Assembly (NCBI GenBank): GCA_965222535.1
Contig: OZ244957.1
Location: 620,001-684,000, forward strand
From: G965222535 sp965222535
GTDB lineage: Bacteria; Pseudomonadota; Gammaproteobacteria; HK1
DNA length: 64,000 bases
Direction of reading: 5' to 3'
A model generated the notes under the pieces. That model was not told where the DNA came from. It made no database searches and saw nothing but the letters and a program-made list of their open reading frames with translations. The translations under genes and the position numbers were made by a program. Position 1 is the stretch's first letter. Each line of letters starts with the position of its first letter. This document shows positions 61,747 to 64,000 of the stretch, in pieces.

Positions 61747-62250
61747 ATGCCTATAAAAACCGGCGATCGCCTGCCAACAGCAACCCTGCGCCAACTGCGC
61801 AGCGAGGGAATCAAAGAAGTTAACACGCACGCCTTATGCGCCGGGCGCACAGTGGTATTGTTCGCGCTGCCCGGGGCCTTTACGCCGACCTGCTCGGCAG
61901 CCCATTTGCCGGGCTTTGTCGCGCAAGCCGATCCCATCTTGGCGCACGGGGTTGACGCCATCGGCTGCGTATCGGTGAATGACGCTTTTGTCATGGACGC
62001 TTGGGGCAAAGCACACAACGCCGCCCTGATCGACATGCTGGCAGATGGAGTCGCCGAGTTCACGGCAGCACTTGGCCTTTCGCTGGATTTAACCGCCCAC
62101 GGCTTAGGGATCCGCTCGCAACGCTATGCGATGATCGTTGAAGATGGGGTAGTGCGCTACCTCGGCATCGATGACACCCCGGGCGTCAACCACTCCAGCG
62201 CCGAGCGCATCCTCGCAGAATTAGCCAAGGGAAACCTCGGAAAAACCTGA
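61747..62250 (+). CDS. Type 5 (Prx5/AhpE-like redoxin) peroxiredoxin
   Basis: The 167-residue thiol peroxidase has the peroxidatic Cys49 in the PGAFTPTCSAAHLPGF motif that defines the Prx5 group, and SVNDAFVMDAWGK and RSQRYAMIVEDGVV in the expected places. It reduces hydrogen peroxide or alkyl peroxides using glutathione/glutaredoxin or thioredoxin. CGGAGA precedes the ATG. The last residues, GNLGKT and the TGA stop, are encoded by the head of a family 1 repeat, so the natural C-terminus was replaced or extended slightly. Confidence 0.92.
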   Translation: MPIKTGDRLPTATLRQLRSEGIKEVNTHALCAGRTVVLFALPGAFTPTCSAAHLPGFVAQADPILAHGVDAIGCVSVNDAFVMDAWGKAHNAALIDMLADGVAEFTAALGLSLDLTAHGLGIRSQRYAMIVEDGVVRYLGIDDTPGVNHSSAERILAELAKGNLGKT

Positions 62251-62284
62251 AATGGGACGTTCTTTTTCGAGGAGGGCCCTCATG
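62228..62284 (+). repeat. Family 1 repeat, internally deleted copy
   Basis: The head GGGAAACCTCGGAAAAACCT and GAAATGGGAC are joined directly to a right end TTCTTTTTCGAGGAGGGCCC. The whole central part is missing. It overlaps the peroxiredoxin stop codon. Confidence 0.7.
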
Positions 62285-62358
62285 CTGCTTGAAGCCCCAG
62301 GAAGCCATCCGGAAAGCCGGGCTGTGTGCTGCCAACGTGCGGAGGGTTGCCGTTGATC

Positions 62359-62392
62359 GCGCGGTTTGTTGTTTTATAGCAACAAACTGCGC
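62359..62392. promoter_or_regulatory. Long inverted repeat upstream of the porin promoter
   Basis: GCGCGGTTTGTTG and CAACAAACTGCGC pair over 13 positions with one G-T wobble around an 8-base loop. It lies ~40 bases upstream of the -35 element. It could be an operator, or the transcription end of the peroxiredoxin gene, though no T-run follows. Confidence 0.5.
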
Positions 62393-62429
62393 AAAATACC
62401 CGTTTTTTGTGGTTTTTTTTGCTGAATAA

Positions 62430-62457
62430 TTGATCTTTTTGTCCACAACAGTATACT
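62430..62457 (+). promoter_or_regulatory. Sigma-70 promoter of the porin gene
   Basis: TTGATC (62430-62435) and TATACT (62452-62457) are separated by 16 bases, in a locally AT-rich, T-tract-containing region 92 bases before the porin ATG. This is a strong consensus match. Confidence 0.65.
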
Positions 62458-62548
62458 TTGCCGCAGTTGCCCGTTGCCGACGCTGCGCACTGGCAGCATC
62501 CATCCTTCTACAGCATTCGTTTTATCAGTCTTTGGAGACACGTTCATA

Positions 62549-63706
62549 ATGGTAAATAAACAAAAAGCATTGGCAGTCGCGGTAGCGGCAGCCTTGGCGG
62601 TACCCATGGCCGCCCATGCTGTCAAGTACAGCCTGTCGGGGCAGACCACTCAAGCGCTGTATCTTATTGATACTGGCAAGCAGTCAGATTACCAGTTTGG
62701 CGGTGGCGGATTCACCTATTCACGCTTGGAGCTCAAAGGCGCTCATGACATCGACAATGGCATGAAAGTCGGCTTCCATTGGGAAGTTCAGCATTACAGC
62801 GATTTTCCCCAATTTAAAGGCGATGGCGGCGGCAGTACTGCGCCAGCCATCCGCCACATGAATATGTCGCTGACGGGCGGCTTTGGTAAGCTGACCTTAG
62901 GGCAGGCAAGCCAAGCCAATGACGGTGCTGCTTACGGCGATTTGGGCGGTGCCTCTTGGATGGCGCTTGAAGCCTCTTGCGACCATGCCACCAACACTCT
63001 GTTCCGCGATGCGGGTGGGAGCACCGATGTGGGGGGAACGGAGGCGGACGCGGTGACTGAACTGGTAACTGGCGTAAATGGTAACACTTTTTCGAACACC
63101 GTCACTGCCGCGGTCGCTGGCACGTCTATCTCAGTCCTCGGTGTCTGCCCTTCGTATGATGGCGGGCGTGACAACGGCCTCAGATACGACAGCCCGGCAG
63201 GGGCTGCCCCGGTTAATTTCACGTTCAGTGCCCACAACCGCGACAAGTGGACGGCGATGGTACAAGGCGGTGGCGAAGCCCCCGGCAACATAGGTTGGGA
63301 TGCGCGTTTTGGTTATCAGGATAGCGGCAGTGCAGCTTCCTTCTGGGCGGCCTCTGGCGGGCTCAAGTTCCCCGCGGGTACCAGCATCAATGTGATGCAC
63401 GGTCAAAGCGATCGGGGAACCGGCAACAAGACAATCGGCTGGTACGCCAAGCTGGCGCACGATGTTGATCCACAAACCACCGTCGCTCTTAGTTACCGTA
63501 CAAATAAAGACATCTGGAATGCCGCATGCTCTGATAAAGGCAACTACTGCAGCAGCAACGGCTATGGCGTCGGCGGTACGCGCGCCCTTGGCGATAGCGG
63601 TGCCACCGTCATTGTCGGCTTCCAGCGCCATTCAGTGGACGATACCAATGTCGCAGCCGACGATATCAATATGTTCTACGTAGCAACGCGCGTGCGTTTC
63701 AACTGA
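62549..63706 (+). CDS. Outer-membrane porin (gram-negative general porin type)
   Basis: The 385-residue protein has a clear signal peptide (KALAVAVAAALAVPMAAHA, cleavage after AHA). The mature protein then opens with VKYSLSGQTTQALYLIDTGK. Alternating beta strands follow, with RLELKGAHDIDNGMKVGFHWE and FGKLTLGQASQANDGA typical of porins, and a C-terminal strand ending in aromatic-position Phe (YVATRVRFN; the final residue is Asn after Phe). Two loops with paired Cys (CDH ... VCPSYDGG; CSDKGNYCS) suggest disulfides. GGAG lies 11 bases before the ATG. It forms a diffusion channel; specificity is unknown. Confidence 0.88.
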   Translation: MVNKQKALAVAVAAALAVPMAAHAVKYSLSGQTTQALYLIDTGKQSDYQFGGGGFTYSRLELKGAHDIDNGMKVGFHWEVQHYSDFPQFKGDGGGSTAPAIRHMNMSLTGGFGKLTLGQASQANDGAAYGDLGGASWMALEASCDHATNTLFRDAGGSTDVGGTEADAVTELVTGVNGNTFSNTVTAAVAGTSISVLGVCPSYDGGRDNGLRYDSPAGAAPVNFTFSAHNRDKWTAMVQGGGEAPGNIGWDARFGYQDSGSAASFWAASGGLKFPAGTSINVMHGQSDRGTGNKTIGWYAKLAHDVDPQTTVALSYRTNKDIWNAACSDKGNYCSSNGYGVGGTRALGDSGATVIVGFQRHSVDDTNVAADDINMFYVATRVRFN

Positions 63707-63760
63707 TCAAAGCCTGAACGCTGCCGGCACTTGACGCCAGCGTTGCGGTTGACGATCACC

Positions 63761-63793
63761 AAAGCCCCGGCCGCAAGGCCGGGGCTTTTTTTT
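63761..63793 (+). terminator. Rho-independent terminator of the porin gene
   Basis: AAAGCCCCGGCC, a GCAA tetraloop and GGCCGGGGCTTT are followed by a T-run, 55 bases after the porin stop. It is the only textbook terminator I noticed in the window. Confidence 0.92.
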
Positions 63794-63807
63794 AAGGGTA
63801 ACGAGGA

Positions 63808-64000
63808 GCGGAGGTTTGTAGAAAAGACGTGTGTATTGGGGGAAGGGTTAGGACGTGTTTAGCACCCCTATAAACGCGGTACCCCCTTCCCCCAAACCCC
63901 TACCAGTACCGCCTGCGACCTCGCCTCGACGCCGTGCAGGGCCGAGGATGCTAGTAAGGCTCTGGAATAGTGGTGGGCAGGGGCTCTGGGATCTTTGATA
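63808..64000 (-). repeat. Family 2 repeat, inverted copy cut by the window end
   Basis: In reverse orientation: GTGTATTGGGGGAAGGG, AAACGCGGTACCCCCTTCC, CGTGCAGGGCCGAGGATG and AAGGCTCTGGAATAG. Confidence 0.75.

Overview
The window reads as chromosomal DNA of a gammaproteobacterium. Support comes from the family-level look of many housekeeping products (HemW, EnvC-type murein hydrolase activator, AccA, EngB, PdxH, MutY followed by YggX, AhcY, DegQ, YidD, a signal-peptide-bearing beta-barrel porin, and a MoxR/DUF58/DUF4381/BatD cluster). It carries four tRNA genes (Phe, Gly, Val, Asp) and no rRNA. Genes sit singly or in short operons separated by unusually repeat-rich spacers. The exact species cannot be told from the sequence. 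A marine or animal-associated life style is an inference from genes for methylated amines and organosulfonates.

Layout. 1-6.2 kb: end of rdgB, hemW, a PPK2 polyphosphate kinase, a dCMP deaminase, a split UxaA/sulfolactate sulfo-lyase-like pair and a gamma-glutamylcyclotransferase-like gene. 6.2-8.4 kb: an exonuclease and a GNAT acetyltransferase among repeats. 8.5-13.5 kb: a complete type III restriction-modification operon (mod-res). 14.2-16.2 kb: two glycosyltransferases. 16.3-22.7 kb: a reverse-strand housekeeping block (SPOR protein, argS, envC, accA, engB, pdxH). 23.7-34.4 kb: eukaryote-type glutamine synthetase, propionyl-CoA synthetase, tRNA-Phe, mutY-yggX, gpmA, csaA, phoU, a small membrane peptide next to a urate-oxidase-N-type membrane protein, and argF. 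34.5-38.1 kb: a compositionally foreign (AT-rich) island with an IS481-type transposase remnant and a 953-residue VgrG/gp5-gp27-like spike protein. The OB fold of this spike protein appears split by a ~420-residue insert with EF-hand loops. 38.7-46.3 kb: acetoacetyl-CoA synthetase, tRNA-Gly, cobS, HMG-CoA lyase, ribD and a PLP decarboxylase. 46.7-51.3 kb: a batD-DUF4381-DUF58-moxR operon without its usual VWA genes. 51.3-57 kb: a histone-deacetylase-like enzyme, a BrnT-type toxin remnant with intact antitoxin, ahcY, an orphan sarcosine oxidase delta subunit and degQ. 57.3-64 kb: tRNA-Val, tRNA-Asp, a tandem repeat array, yidD, a trimethylamine-dehydrogenase-like enzyme, a type 5 peroxiredoxin and a porin.

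Two dispersed repeat families dominate the spacers. Family 1 is a ~150-bp MITE-like element. It begins near GGGAACCTCGAAAAACC, ends near GGTTTTTCGAGGTGCCC (inverted ends), carries a conserved centre (AACGTAAGCC, TTGATTTATAACCC, CCCAATAGACAAGCC) and usually has a terminal hairpin. Family 2 is a longer GC-rich unit with the blocks CCAGAGCC, CTCGGCCCTGCACG, ACTGGGGTTAGGGGCTTGG, GTACCGCGTTTAGGT and CCCCCAATACAAACGTC, ending in a hairpin whose sequence changes while its pairing is kept. Several genes (yidD, the peroxiredoxin gene, soxD, the HMG-CoA lyase gene) begin or end in these repeats.

Metabolically, the acyl-CoA genes (propionyl-CoA and acetoacetyl-CoA synthetases, HMG-CoA lyase, AccA) point to use of short acids and ketone bodies. 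The TMADH-like enzyme, SoxD and the sulfolactate-lyase-like pair point to use of host or marine osmolytes. Functions are inferred from sequence reading alone; no database search was run.
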